The notes beneath the pieces are model-generated. The model ran no database searches. It was not told where the DNA came from and saw only the letters and a program-made list of their open reading frames with translations. Positions 9,938-17,990 of a DNA stretch of 37,603 bases are shown in pieces (position 1 is the first letter of the stretch; every line of letters begins with the position of its first letter). The position numbers and the translations under genes were made by a program. Origin of the DNA: a virus; IMG/VR virus record IMGVR_UViG_3300044637_001164, positions 1-37,603 of that record; one strand, given 5' to 3'.

Positions 9938-11109
9938 TAAATAGCTTTAATGAATGTAAATACAACCAAGTATGGGTTTTTAATGTCTACTGCAGATTCG
10001 GTTGTCACGTTAACATCAGTAGTTCCAGTTACATCAACTGTAATGTCTTCTATCAAAGTTGACCCACTATTTCCGCCTTGTACGTATCCAGCGTCAGTTC
10101 CTCCGGTATGAACTGAATTAATTCCTGTATCTTGAGCCGCTGCTTCGAATGTGTGAGTATGTTCAGGAATATTATTTTCAACTAGCGTAACCGAATCAGC
10201 TCCACCAGACACAAAAGCATCGAAAGTAGCGTTACCCGAATGATACCCTCTAGTTGTTTTACCTCTAAAATCAGGTATATTAAATGTAGTCGAACCGTTA
10301 CCTACTCCGTAAGACGTACCGATTAAAGCAAATAGCGTAGCGTATGTAGTTCTTGAAATAGCGGACCCGTCGCATAGCAACCAACTAGCTGATGGAGCTA
10401 CATTTGCAGCTCTGTTAATCATTTCCCCTAAAAATCTATTATCAGGAGGAGATACAATAGCTGCCTGCAGAGAAACAATATCGGCTTCGGCTGTTGTTAT
10501 TCTTGATTCATGATCAAGAATGTCGGCCTCCGCAGAAGTGACTCTTCCGTCTAACGCGGTTAAATCTGCTTGTATCGCTAATATATCTGACTGTATTGTA
10601 GAAATAGTAGTTAATATCGAAGATATAGTAGTGTTAATAGATGAGACAGCAGAAGCCAGGCTTCCAATAGAAGCGGCGAATCCTGTTACTTTTCCTGACA
10701 ACCATGTGATAAAGTCGTTGCTCAACCCCACTTCATAATCATTCTTTTTGGCATCCGAACCCTTGGCTGTTGCGGATACAAGAACTTTTTGAGTGAGGTC
10801 GGCAATATCTTGAATCAACTCCGATAAAACCGGCAATTGATGAACTTGGGCTGCGTAAACAAATCCGTCATTAGGAGAAACATTCGTCTTAGCGTTTGAG
10901 TCGCTAACAATCTTCACTAATCCCTGTTCGGCTTCTTTAGCTCTGTCTTCTTTATCTAAAATAAAAGACACTGAATCCACAAGACGTCTAAACGTCTCCT
11001 CTGTAGGGATGTCGGTAGCAAGGAATCTTGTTCCAGGAATTAAGCCTCCAGAAGCGTTTGTTGTTGAGGTTTTTTCGAAGAAATATCCTCTGCTTTTTTT
11101 ATTTGCCAT
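9937..11109 (-). CDS. Tail fibre with C-terminal phage tail collar domain
   Basis: The 390-residue protein has three parts. Residues 1-130 probably anchor to the virion. Residues about 140-220 are a long heptad-like Ser/Thr/Ile/Leu region (SSINTTISSILTTIS, later LDGRVTSAEADILDHESRI) that should form a trimeric coiled coil. Residues about 221-300 are a tail collar domain: WLLCDGSAISR, YATLFALIGTSYGVG and FNIPDFRGKTTRGY are its classic motifs, as in microcystin-dependent-type proteins and T4 short tail fibres. The end, with PEHTHTFE, matches the same family. It is probably a receptor-binding or short fibre protein. It lies next to a glycosyltransferase and a beta-helix fibre. Confidence 0.88.
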   Translation of the reverse strand: MANKKSRGYFFEKTSTTNASGGLIPGTRFLATDIPTEETFRRLVDSVSFILDKEDRAKEAEQGLVKIVSDSNAKTNVSPNDGFVYAAQVHQLPVLSELIQDIADLTQKVLVSATAKGSDAKKNDYEVGLSNDFITWLSGKVTGFAASIGSLASAVSSINTTISSILTTISTIQSDILAIQADLTALDGRVTSAEADILDHESRITTAEADIVSLQAAIVSPPDNRFLGEMINRAANVAPSASWLLCDGSAISRTTYATLFALIGTSYGVGNGSTTFNIPDFRGKTTRGYHSGNATFDAFVSGGADSVTLVENNIPEHTHTFEAAAQDTGINSVHTGGTDAGYVQGGNSGSTLIEDITVDVTGTTDVNVTTESAVDIKNPYLVVFTFIKAI

Positions 11110-11112
11110 ATC

Positions 11113-11730
11113 TTAATATTCAACAATTTTTTCTCTTAATGTAGACCAATTTCTCTCAACATGAACAACAACACTAGGCTTTGTGGCGTATGACGCTCCC
11201 AGCTCCTTATGAAGCTCCATGGTTATTTGATCTATCGGTTTATCAAACTTAGATAATTCTTTAATATACCTGTCATAAACTCGCTCATTTATTCCGTAAG
11301 CCTGACAACACCATGCTCCACCCAACTTGATCAAACATGTTGAAACCCATTTAGGCTCATACTCATGGAACGTGTTTAGGTGAAAAAAATCCCATTCGTT
11401 AGGCAGGCCAGTTATTGCCGACTCAAAAATCTTATTAAAATTATGAGGAATAAAATTTACGTCATCCTCCATAATAAAAACACTTTTCCATTTATTTTCC
11501 TTGGCCTTCTTGATTATATTCAGAGTTGTTAATGCGAGAGCGGCAGCATTCCTATTCCATCCTTCTTTTTCGTTACCATTAAACTTCACTTCAGGACTTG
11601 AACCGGGAATAGCTTCGATTAACTCAAACTCAACACCCTCCCTGCCGCAATTATTGGTAGCATAAGCTAACCTATCTTTTGCTGTAGAGAGGTTTATTAA
11701 GAAGACTTTATCAAAATATTTCTGAATCAT
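11113..11730 (-). CDS. Glycosyltransferase family 25 (LOS/LPS-type) protein
   Basis: The 205-residue protein begins KVFLINLSTAKDRL, the family-25 signature near the N-terminus (VINL...R), and has FIMEDDVNF at residues 86-94, where the acidic EDD serves as the DxD-like nucleotide-sugar/metal site. The later part (WDFFHLN, AYGINERVYDRYI) also fits. Family 25 enzymes usually add galactose or glucose to lipooligosaccharide, or sugars to protein hydroxyls. Located between two fibre genes in the late operon, it could modify virion fibres or host surface sugar. No membrane segment is seen, so it would act in the cytoplasm. Family assignment is strong; the substrate is unknown. Confidence 0.85.
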   Translation of the reverse strand: MIQKYFDKVFLINLSTAKDRLAYATNNCGREGVEFELIEAIPGSSPEVKFNGNEKEGWNRNAAALALTTLNIIKKAKENKWKSVFIMEDDVNFIPHNFNKIFESAITGLPNEWDFFHLNTFHEYEPKWVSTCLIKLGGAWCCQAYGINERVYDRYIKELSKFDKPIDQITMELHKELGASYATKPSVVVHVERNWSTLREKIVEY

Positions 11731-11731
11731 A

Positions 11732-13597
11732 CTATCTGTTCAAAGAAGTTGTTGGGTCCCCAGCCTTAGTTAATCCTGCCGTTAAAGTTGAAGATAATGG
11801 ATATCCATCAGTAGTCCAAATAAATGCGTGTCCTGTCGGCATATTGCTCTGCACTCTAAATCCTGAAGCTGTTGTTCCGTCAGAGTTTTTAGCTGTAGAG
11901 CCGAAGAAAGTAGTGCCTGTTTGCTGGTATCCGATCATTAAGTTCCCTGCAGAGCTTACGTTGTTTTCCTGCCATGTTCTCTCTTTTACAGTTCCAACAG
12001 TGTCATCAGCATTAAGCCATATTGCCTGCGCGTACCACTTCGCAGATGTAATTGTAGCTGTTACTTGGCATGGCACAATGAATGAGCATCCATGAACAAT
12101 ATCTTCAAATGTTTTATTTTGAATACCTCTAGCGAAAGAACATCCAATTACTCTATAACCTAATCCTGCTGAAGTGAACAATAAGTTTCTGCACTCGTCA
12201 CCAAACTGATTGCCTCTTCCACCTAAAGTGTCAAATGTAATGTTTGAGCATCCTACTCCAAAACTATTTCTAAGCATCTCTGAATAAGGAGAATAGTAGC
12301 CGCCTCCAGTAAAAGCTGAATCTAACTCTCCCAATAAATTTATAGTGTCACACCCTGCGCCGAACTTGTTCTCTCCTCCAGAGAAAATCTGTATATCTGA
12401 GCATCCTGGGTCGAACACGTTGCTCACTGAATTTCCTAAAGTTATTCCAGAGCAGTTTTGAGATATGATGTTGTTACTAGAAGTTCTATTCATCATTAAG
12501 GATGTGCAATTAGAGCCAATCGAATTTCCGTTTGACGACTTAATGAACACCCCTATAGTCCCGCCTCCCACCGCGGTATCATTTGAAGATACGATTAGCG
12601 ATGTAGTAACATTGCTTCCTAGTTTTACTCTGTTTGAAGAGAATAAATACACGTCGCTATTATTATCTCCTAAGTCCACCATGCTACATCCACTAATAAC
12701 AATCTGAGCATTAGATGAACCCATCTCTACGTTTGAAGAGTTTACTATAGTTGCTTGAGAAACAGTGTTTCTGTTAGCTACTACGCTAGTGCATCCGTTT
12801 ATCAAAATATTATCACATCCAATAGCCAAATGAACATTAGTTGAATTGACTATCGATTGAGAATAAGAAGCTCCAGAAGAACTTACAGGTATTGATGTAG
12901 AAGAGAAATCTACCGTATCGTTTTTAGAGTAAAGAGTGCTATCAATAATATTAATATCCTCAAGCTTTCTGAAATCATTTATATCTGAAGTACCAGACTT
13001 TAGGCTTATTTTAAGTAGTCCGGCAACAGTGTCTTTAACTGTATTCCCTCTACTCACAGCTCCGCTAACATAAGCTATCCCTGATAAATCAAGAGGGTAC
13101 CTAACGACAACTCTATTTCTAACATCGAACCACGCCTCTATATCACTAACCTTGTTGTGTCTGTAATAAATGTAACCAGGACGATCATTAGGTGATTGCG
13201 CTGAATCAAGAGTGAAATCATAAAGTATATCGTCTGAAGGATAATTAAGTGATTTAGCTTGATGAAAGAACGTGCTGGTTGTTTTAGCTTGAATCATCAA
13301 TGTTTCTGTAATCGGAGAGTACCCCGTAGAAGCGGTATTTAAGATGGTTGTTTCCGGAATAACGTGTTTTGTTTCGTAAGGAAACGAATACCACATTCCA
13401 GGTTCAAGCCTGCTATTTGTTACCAATGTTTTTAAGTCAGCGTAAGACGCCATCGCAACTATTCCTAGTTTTAATGTGTCTATAGTATCTTCAAACGAAC
13501 TACGAATATCTTCAGCCGAAACCTCGTAATTAGTATTCGTAAATACCTTATTATCTATACTTATTTTTAGCGCCGATTTACTACCTAAGTCTGCCAT
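11732..13597 (-). CDS. Beta-helix tail fibre/spike protein
   Basis: A 621-residue protein. Residues about 1-230 form an N-terminal virion-binding and linker part. Residues about 230-480 consist of short irregular repeats in which a hydrophobic/Asn strand is followed by Gly-Cys/Asn/Ser turns (for example LAIGCDNILINGC, MGSSNAQIVISGC, LGDNNSDVYLFSS), typical of right-handed parallel beta-helix spikes. The last about 120 residues are a non-repetitive C-terminal domain that may fold or bind. No active-site motif of a lyase or hydrolase is obvious. It ends next to the glycosyltransferase gene and likely is a receptor-binding or polysaccharide-binding fibre. Confidence 0.8.
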   Translation of the reverse strand: MADLGSKSALKISIDNKVFTNTNYEVSAEDIRSSFEDTIDTLKLGIVAMASYADLKTLVTNSRLEPGMWYSFPYETKHVIPETTILNTASTGYSPITETLMIQAKTTSTFFHQAKSLNYPSDDILYDFTLDSAQSPNDRPGYIYYRHNKVSDIEAWFDVRNRVVVRYPLDLSGIAYVSGAVSRGNTVKDTVAGLLKISLKSGTSDINDFRKLEDINIIDSTLYSKNDTVDFSSTSIPVSSSGASYSQSIVNSTNVHLAIGCDNILINGCTSVVANRNTVSQATIVNSSNVEMGSSNAQIVISGCSMVDLGDNNSDVYLFSSNRVKLGSNVTTSLIVSSNDTAVGGGTIGVFIKSSNGNSIGSNCTSLMMNRTSSNNIISQNCSGITLGNSVSNVFDPGCSDIQIFSGGENKFGAGCDTINLLGELDSAFTGGGYYSPYSEMLRNSFGVGCSNITFDTLGGRGNQFGDECRNLLFTSAGLGYRVIGCSFARGIQNKTFEDIVHGCSFIVPCQVTATITSAKWYAQAIWLNADDTVGTVKERTWQENNVSSAGNLMIGYQQTGTTFFGSTAKNSDGTTASGFRVQSNMPTGHAFIWTTDGYPLSSTLTAGLTKAGDPTTSLNR

Positions 13598-13607
13598 ATA
13601 TCAATTA

Positions 13608-13973
13608 TTAATTTATCACTTTAGTGACATTGTTAACTACAAATTCTCCTTGTTTAAATTCTCCATACGGAGGTGGTCCCTGACCTACGGCTACACTCAT
13701 TACTGCGCATCCTGCAGGGCTGACTTCAATCTGCCACTCACCTATCCCTGTAAGACCAGTACATATAGCCGCCATGTTCTCGTTAATGTCCGGATCCTCA
13801 CATGTACTTTCTAATATTCCAATCTGATTATCGTACTCAACAGCTCTCCATAAAAAACATTCAGCTTGATCCCAATTACCCATACCATCTTGCACGGCGG
13901 CTGCCAGCACATTTCTGATAATGTAGTTTTCAGCTACAAATACTCCTGCTTCTATTTGAGATTGAGTCACCAT
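13608..13973 (-). CDS. Small structural-type protein of unknown function
   Basis: A 121-residue acidic protein with a helical N-terminal half (SQIEAGVFVAENYIIRNVL) and a C-terminal half rich in Gly, Pro and Val. Four or so cysteines are scattered. The start shares one base with the TAA stop of the 401-residue gene upstream. A beta-helix fibre gene follows after 10 nt. I do not recognise a family. Its position between two surface proteins suggests an accessory or assembly protein of the fibre, by inference. Confidence 0.7.
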   Translation of the reverse strand: MVTQSQIEAGVFVAENYIIRNVLAAAVQDGMGNWDQAECFLWRAVEYDNQIGILESTCEDPDINENMAAICTGLTGIGEWQIEVSPAGCAVMSVAVGQGPPPYGEFKQGEFVVNNVTKVIN

Positions 13974-15178
13974 TATTTACATCCGCATCCGCATGGCCCG
14001 CAAATAGACCATCCCATGTTTACTACTTTTTGAATATCTGAATCGTCGAATCCTCTTGTCTTCATCTTGTCAATTGCTCTAATGATGCTACGGATAAAGC
14101 AAGAGCTATTTCTAGACTCTGATTTGCCGCATCCACAATCTTGCACTGTTTTCAAAAAACAGCATTCAAAACTAGCTATATCATAAACCCAAGAATAAAA
14201 TATCCTTTCGTTCGTATTGTAGTCGCAAGCATCAACTACTGTCAAAATGGCAGTATATTTACCACCTTTGGCAGTTGGCTTGTATTCTATAAAGTCAGGG
14301 TTGATCCCATCAGGAATACCCATAGAGGAAATATTGTTAACTGTTGTTGATAATGTAAACAACGCTCCGCCTGTGTAAGCAACTGATATCTGAATAGGAA
14401 CTCCAGATTCTTTAGAGGTTAGAACCACGCTATTACCTGACACTTCGGCAGACACATACTTATAGAATTTACTATTAACATCTGTAACTGAGTTTATCGC
14501 GTTGGCAATTCCTTCCGCCACACAATTCGGTTTAGTCTCATCATTAACGAATGTAACATCATCGCCGCAAAAAGATACAGTCCATGTTTCACCTATCACA
14601 TAAGATGCTTGAGTTAATGCTATGTTGTCTACTTGTGCGACGGCACCTAAATCTACAACCTCTCCGTCTGGACCGATAAGAGTCAAGTTTCTTGCTGTTG
14701 GAATCAATCCATTTACAGGAGTGTCTAAAAGAGGAGTTATTGTTCCGCTGCCAGGAGTTGTGGTCGGGGCAGCTACAGAGACAGTTGCGCCTGAAACTGC
14801 TACGTCAAAAGTATAGATTTCTATGTACCAAAATCTATAACTCGTGTTAGCAGGCATCACAAGCCTAGCTCTAAATAAAGGGTTCGCTACGTCAAGTATG
14901 TCAACTAAAGCTCTGTACTGAATCTCTGGATTAATAATATTGCTAGCCCCATCAGTTTCTATAATGAAACTGCCTCCGGTCAATAATTCATTTCCATCAA
15001 CTATTATAGATGAAAAATCATAAGAAGTGTTAGCTGTTGGAAGACCTGTTCCGTAATCATGGAACATGAATTTAGAAGACACCGCTACACCTTCGGTAAC
15101 ATAATCTGTTCCGTCAATGATCGCAAACTCGTCTGCTGACTCTACAATCGGAGATATTAAGGTTTGAATCACTGCCAT
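13973..15178 (-). CDS. Surface-type protein with Cys-rich C-terminus
   Basis: The protein has 401 residues. Its first 330 residues are beta-rich with Ig-like or jelly-roll character (many Val/Thr/Ser, alternating strands, NPLFRARLVMPAN). Residues about 335-401 are different: charged and helical with a high density of cysteines (ECCFLKT, DCGCGKSESRNSSC and the end GPCGCGC), which may bind metal or form disulphides. There is no signal peptide. The gene lies after the lysis cassette and just before the fibre genes. It is probably a tail or head-surface protein; the Cys-rich tail is unusual and I cannot assign it. Confidence 0.75.
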   Translation of the reverse strand: MAVIQTLISPIVESADEFAIIDGTDYVTEGVAVSSKFMFHDYGTGLPTANTSYDFSSIIVDGNELLTGGSFIIETDGASNIINPEIQYRALVDILDVANPLFRARLVMPANTSYRFWYIEIYTFDVAVSGATVSVAAPTTTPGSGTITPLLDTPVNGLIPTARNLTLIGPDGEVVDLGAVAQVDNIALTQASYVIGETWTVSFCGDDVTFVNDETKPNCVAEGIANAINSVTDVNSKFYKYVSAEVSGNSVVLTSKESGVPIQISVAYTGGALFTLSTTVNNISSMGIPDGINPDFIEYKPTAKGGKYTAILTVVDACDYNTNERIFYSWVYDIASFECCFLKTVQDCGCGKSESRNSSCFIRSIIRAIDKMKTRGFDDSDIQKVVNMGWSICGPCGCGCK

Positions 15179-15180
15179 AA

Positions 15181-15621
15181 CTACAATAAAAGTATGAATA
15201 ACAAAACGCTCAAACTAACACCTACAATAGCTGAACTCTTGTAGCGTTTAACCTGCTGCGCTAATTTAATATTTTTCTCCTTACACTCAACATTCATTTG
15301 AGTAATTATTTCGTTATTTGATTTATATAACGCAATAACGCTGTCTGTAATAACTCTTTGTTGCTCATTTACTATCATGAGTGAGTCTATTAAAGATTTG
15401 TATTTTGGAAACTCTTTTCTCAGCTCGTTTAATTTTTTCTTGCTGTGATAATAATCGGCGTATGTCTCTGGGTTCATTAACACCATTATTTTGCAAGGGA
15501 TTCTATTGGTTGAATCTCCATGAATAACTGATTGATAAAAACCAGTACATGTATCCTGGCTCACTTGAGATTGAAGTGTGGCGGAAAAGAACACTAATAG
15601 TATTAGCAGCAACTTTCTCAT
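15181..15621 (-). CDS. Exported coiled-coil protein with C-terminal membrane anchor (spanin-like candidate)
   Basis: The 146-residue protein has a clear signal peptide (MRKLLLILLVFFSATLQSQ), a periplasmic coiled-coil region (about 55-120) and a hydrophobic C-terminal segment (about 127-146, VGVSLSVLLFILLL). This N-signal plus C-anchor layout resembles unimolecular spanins, which fuse outer and inner membrane in the last step of lysis, but there is no lipobox cysteine directly after the signal. The start overlaps the previous gene by four bases (ATGA). Sitting at the end of a row of membrane proteins behind a lysin-type gene, a lysis role is likely but inferred. Confidence 0.7.
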   Translation of the reverse strand: MRKLLLILLVFFSATLQSQVSQDTCTGFYQSVIHGDSTNRIPCKIMVLMNPETYADYYHSKKKLNELRKEFPKYKSLIDSLMIVNEQQRVITDSVIALYKSNNEIITQMNVECKEKNIKLAQQVKRYKSSAIVGVSLSVLLFILLL

Positions 15622-15953
15622 AGCTTCGTGTTAATATTTTTTAAAGCTTCATCAATCATGACTTTCTTCGATGAATCAGTAGCTACAGCAAAATCATCTT
15701 TCAAAATATTTTCTATAGCTTTTCTTTGCTTCTTTTCTTTTACTGCGACCTTTATGTAAACAGTATCCTTTTCTTCGAGCTGCTCTAATAGACTAGCTAT
15801 CATTTCGTCTGCCCTGATAATTATAGAATCTCTTTCGTCGTACTCGGAATTTACTACCGGGGCCTCGCAGCCATGAGATAAACCCATAGCTGCAGCACCG
15901 ATAATAATTCCTAGGATAGAAACAACCAAATATTTAATCAACTCTTTTTTCAC
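15618..15953 (-). CDS. Single-pass membrane protein (inner-membrane spanin-like or lysis accessory)
   Basis: A 111-residue protein with one N-terminal transmembrane segment (about 8-27, YLVVSILGIIIGAAAMGLS) followed by a charged, helical periplasmic domain, the topology of an i-spanin. A GCEAP sequence after the membrane part could be mistaken for a lipobox, but the preceding residues (SHG) do not fit well. It overlaps the holin-like gene upstream by 20 nt and the next gene by 4 nt, so the three are coupled. The role in lysis is inferred from topology and neighbours. Confidence 0.65.
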   Translation of the reverse strand: MKKELIKYLVVSILGIIIGAAAMGLSHGCEAPVVNSEYDERDSIIIRADEMIASLLEQLEEKDTVYIKVAVKEKKQRKAIENILKDDFAVATDSSKKVMIDEALKNINTKL

Positions 15954-16260
15954 TTTCTTCCGGCGTTTTTCTAGGTTCTTCTTTGTTCATTTTTAGCTTC
16001 AGTATCTGCTCAAAAGTTACAATGCCTAAGCATAGCAACACGAATAACAAATCAACGATATCAAACCAGAACAAAGCATCTAAGATAGCTACTTCATTCT
16101 TTCCAGTCATTACCATCTTTCGCAGTAGGTAATGAATATAAAAAGCAAAAGCCATCGCGGTTACAGCAGATAGCTTTCTTCCCGACCAGCCTTGGCTATG
16201 ATTATCTAGAGATGAATCTAGTTTTTCAAAAATACCTTTCATTAGTAACCTTATTTTCAT
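15934..16260 (-). CDS. Holin-like two-pass membrane protein
   Basis: The 108-residue protein has a short N-terminal cytoplasmic part, two hydrophobic segments (about 32-46, AVTAMAFAFYIHYLL, and about 63-88, WFDIVDLLFVLLCLGIV) and a highly charged C-terminus (KMNKEEPRKTPEESEKRVD). This is the usual layout of class II holins, which form lesions in the inner membrane. A second ATG at residue 7 is also a possible start; dual starts are known in holins. It is located between a membrane coiled-coil protein and a spanin-like gene. Confidence 0.7.
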   Translation of the reverse strand: MKIRLLMKGIFEKLDSSLDNHSQGWSGRKLSAVTAMAFAFYIHYLLRKMVMTGKNEVAILDALFWFDIVDLLFVLLCLGIVTFEQILKLKMNKEEPRKTPEESEKRVD

Positions 16261-16302
16261 AGCGTTAATTCGTAGCTCTCAAACATTTCAGCGATACTCA
16301 TA

Positions 16303-16668
16303 CTACCTAGATTCTTTACATTCCTCCAATTCCTTTGCAATCATTTTCATTTGAGCCTTGATATTGTTTATCTCATGCCCATACTCTATTGTCTTAGCCG
16401 CGTTATCCATAAGCATTTTGCTCATTTCAGACACTCTTCCGTTAGCTCTCTCTAAGTCTCTATCTATATTATTCAAGGAACTATTGATTCCGACCATGGA
16501 TAGATTAATAGAGTTTACTTTTTCATTAAGAATATTGAAGTTTTTTACATGATCAGTTAAATTATCTTCAATTCTTTTTAGTGTGGCTTTCAAAAAGAAA
16601 CCTAGAATAGCCATCGTTGGAATAACTATTACACTTACGATTATGCTTATTACTAGAGATTCACTCAT
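16303..16668 (-). CDS. Membrane-anchored coiled-coil protein (XhlA-like)
   Basis: A 121-residue protein with one N-terminal transmembrane segment (about 5-27, LVISIIVSVIVIPTMAILGFF), then an almost continuous coiled coil (about 30-115) with heptads of Ile/Leu/Met/Asn. The arrangement resembles hemolysin XhlA-type or lysis-accessory proteins of phages. The ATG shares one base with the TAA stop of the DUF5675-like gene upstream, so both are probably translated together. A 42-nt gap separates it from the holin-like gene. It might organise the lysis complex at the membrane; that is inferred. Confidence 0.65.
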   Translation of the reverse strand: MSESLVISIIVSVIVIPTMAILGFFLKATLKRIEDNLTDHVKNFNILNEKVNSINLSMVGINSSLNNIDRDLERANGRVSEMSKMLMDNAAKTIEYGHEINNIKAQMKMIAKELEECKESR

Positions 16669-17102
16669 TATCTATGAATAGTTAAAGTTACTTTTTCTCC
16701 TTTAGCTATTGCGGATTCGATTAACTTATACATTTCATTACAAGCCTCTCTACTTCTTGTTATCATATCTGCGGCGCGAGCTTTGCCCATCAACAAACAT
16801 CCTTCTGTGTGCTCCGATGTGTTTCCGGCGTGGATTCTGATTCCTGCCCATGACGCTCCTTTAGAGTCTTTTACAGTTAGGTCTGGCTGATTATACACCA
16901 ATGGCATCATTTTTTTAAAACGATTACTCATGGTCATTTTAACTTGATACTCTCCGCCTGGTATAGCTGTCTTGCTGTGAACTTTCTCTCCTGCCGGTCT
17001 CACAACGTCTTCCATTGAATACCCGAACATTTTGCCATCCACATAAACCTCACTAACTGTAGATTTATCTGTAAGCCATTTGGTGTGTAAATCTATTTTC
17101 AT
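16668..17102 (-). CDS. DUF5675-type protein, candidate peptidoglycan-active lysis enzyme
   Basis: The 144-residue protein has TAIPGGEYQV (residues 45-54) and a second motif IRIHAGNTSEHTEGCLLMG (88-106) with H91, G101 and C102. This His...Ser/Thr-x-Gly-Cys arrangement is the DUF5675 signature and resembles the catalytic His/Cys pattern of L,D-transpeptidases, although no activity is established for it that I know of. It is the first gene of a row of four membrane or exported proteins, including a holin-like one, and no other lysin is visible in the window. It may therefore be the endolysin. It has no signal peptide and would need a holin. Confidence 0.75.
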   Translation of the reverse strand: MKIDLHTKWLTDKSTVSEVYVDGKMFGYSMEDVVRPAGEKVHSKTAIPGGEYQVKMTMSNRFKKMMPLVYNQPDLTVKDSKGASWAGIRIHAGNTSEHTEGCLLMGKARAADMITRSREACNEMYKLIESAIAKGEKVTLTIHR

Positions 17103-17115
17103 AAATAATTAAATA

Positions 17116-17146
17116 ATCAGCAAGCGGAACGTGTCCACTTGCTGAT
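17116..17146 (-). terminator. Stem-loop terminator between structural gene and lysis cassette
   Basis: A perfect 9-bp inverted repeat (ATCAGCAAG with CTTGCTGAT, 13-nt loop) lies directly after the 210-residue gene on the minus strand, and is followed by an A/T-rich run that is not a pure U tract. It probably terminates or attenuates transcription before the lysis genes or stabilises the 3' end of the transcript upstream. Confidence 0.6.
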
Positions 17147-17154
17147 GTTAATAA

Positions 17155-17787
17155 CTATGCTCCTATTATAACGTAGTCAACAACTAAGTACAATTTACCT
17201 GCGGTAAGATTCTGAACAGCTACGGTAGCTTGGATAGCTCTTTCGTCTGTGGTTTCTTCACTGTAGTTAGAAACGGCTCCATCCTGGATAGTAGCTACAA
17301 AACCTGCAGCATCATAAGGATTGGCTCCGTTAGAAATTGCAATTGCAGCTTTAATTCCGGCAACATCATCTGTTGGGATTCCAAGAGCAATTGTTCCTGC
17401 GTCAGCTCCTGCTGAAGCGAAAGTTGTTTTTACTTTGTATTCAGCTCTAACCACTGTTGAGTATTGTGGAAGATAGAAAGGATTGCCATTGATATCTTTC
17501 AAATCGTAAGAACCAACTGCTTTTCCTCCAGTAGCATCAAAAACTAAAACTACAGACTTTTTAATATTCGTATCAGTAGAGCCTAAAGTGGCCATAACCG
17601 AAGAGAATGACTCAGAAGCTTCATACTTAGAAACCTCTCTTCCGCCCTGAACATCTCCAAGGACTTCAAAAGCAATGCCGCTCCCACTAGAAACGATATT
17701 ATTTAATGCAGAAGATTCGAAAGCATAAACAACTCCAGGAGATACTGTTTTGCCGTCTTTTTTTATTACTGTTAATTGAATTTTCAT
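17155..17787 (-). CDS. Probable structural protein, unknown function
   Basis: The 210-residue protein is mildly acidic with alternating beta strands and many Ala/Gly/Val/Ser, no signal peptide and no membrane segment. The N-terminus, MKIQLTVIKKDGKTVSPGVVYAFES, resembles a small beta domain; the end VQNLTAGKLYLVVDYVIIGA is also strand-like. A strong stem-loop follows directly after the stop, which suggests a high-level, separately terminated transcript, as for an abundant virion protein. I recognise no family. A minor capsid, decoration or head fibre protein is a reasonable guess. Confidence 0.7.
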   Translation of the reverse strand: MKIQLTVIKKDGKTVSPGVVYAFESSALNNIVSSGSGIAFEVLGDVQGGREVSKYEASESFSSVMATLGSTDTNIKKSVVLVFDATGGKAVGSYDLKDINGNPFYLPQYSTVVRAEYKVKTTFASAGADAGTIALGIPTDDVAGIKAAIAISNGANPYDAAGFVATIQDGAVSNYSEETTDERAIQATVAVQNLTAGKLYLVVDYVIIGA

Positions 17788-17808
17788 TATTGTTGTTTTT
17801 AATTGTTA

Positions 17809-17988
17809 CTACTTTTTACTCTTCACGTCAAGTGACTTTTTAACTACTGAAAAAGCTCTTTCAATCTCTAGTAAAAATTGATAGTTTGCCATCACATTAG
17901 CATTAACTAATGTAACTTGCGACGCTGTTGACTTTAGAAAATCTAAGCATTCTTCAGCAGTTTCTGGTTTTTTTCTTTCTCCTTGCAT
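17809..17988 (-). CDS. Small protein of unknown function (59 aa)
   Basis: An ATG at 17988 opens a 59-residue frame ending at TAG. The protein is charged and mostly helical (MQGERKKPETAEECLDFLKS and so on), with a Lys-rich end and one Cys. It fits neatly in the gap of about 200 nt between two larger genes on the same strand: two bases after the stop upstream and 21 bases before the next ATG. The stop codon is TAG. The perfect spacing and amino-acid composition support a real gene. Function unknown. Confidence 0.7.
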   Translation of the reverse strand: MQGERKKPETAEECLDFLKSTASQVTLVNANVMANYQFLLEIERAFSVVKKSLDVKSKK

Positions 17989-17990
17989 AA

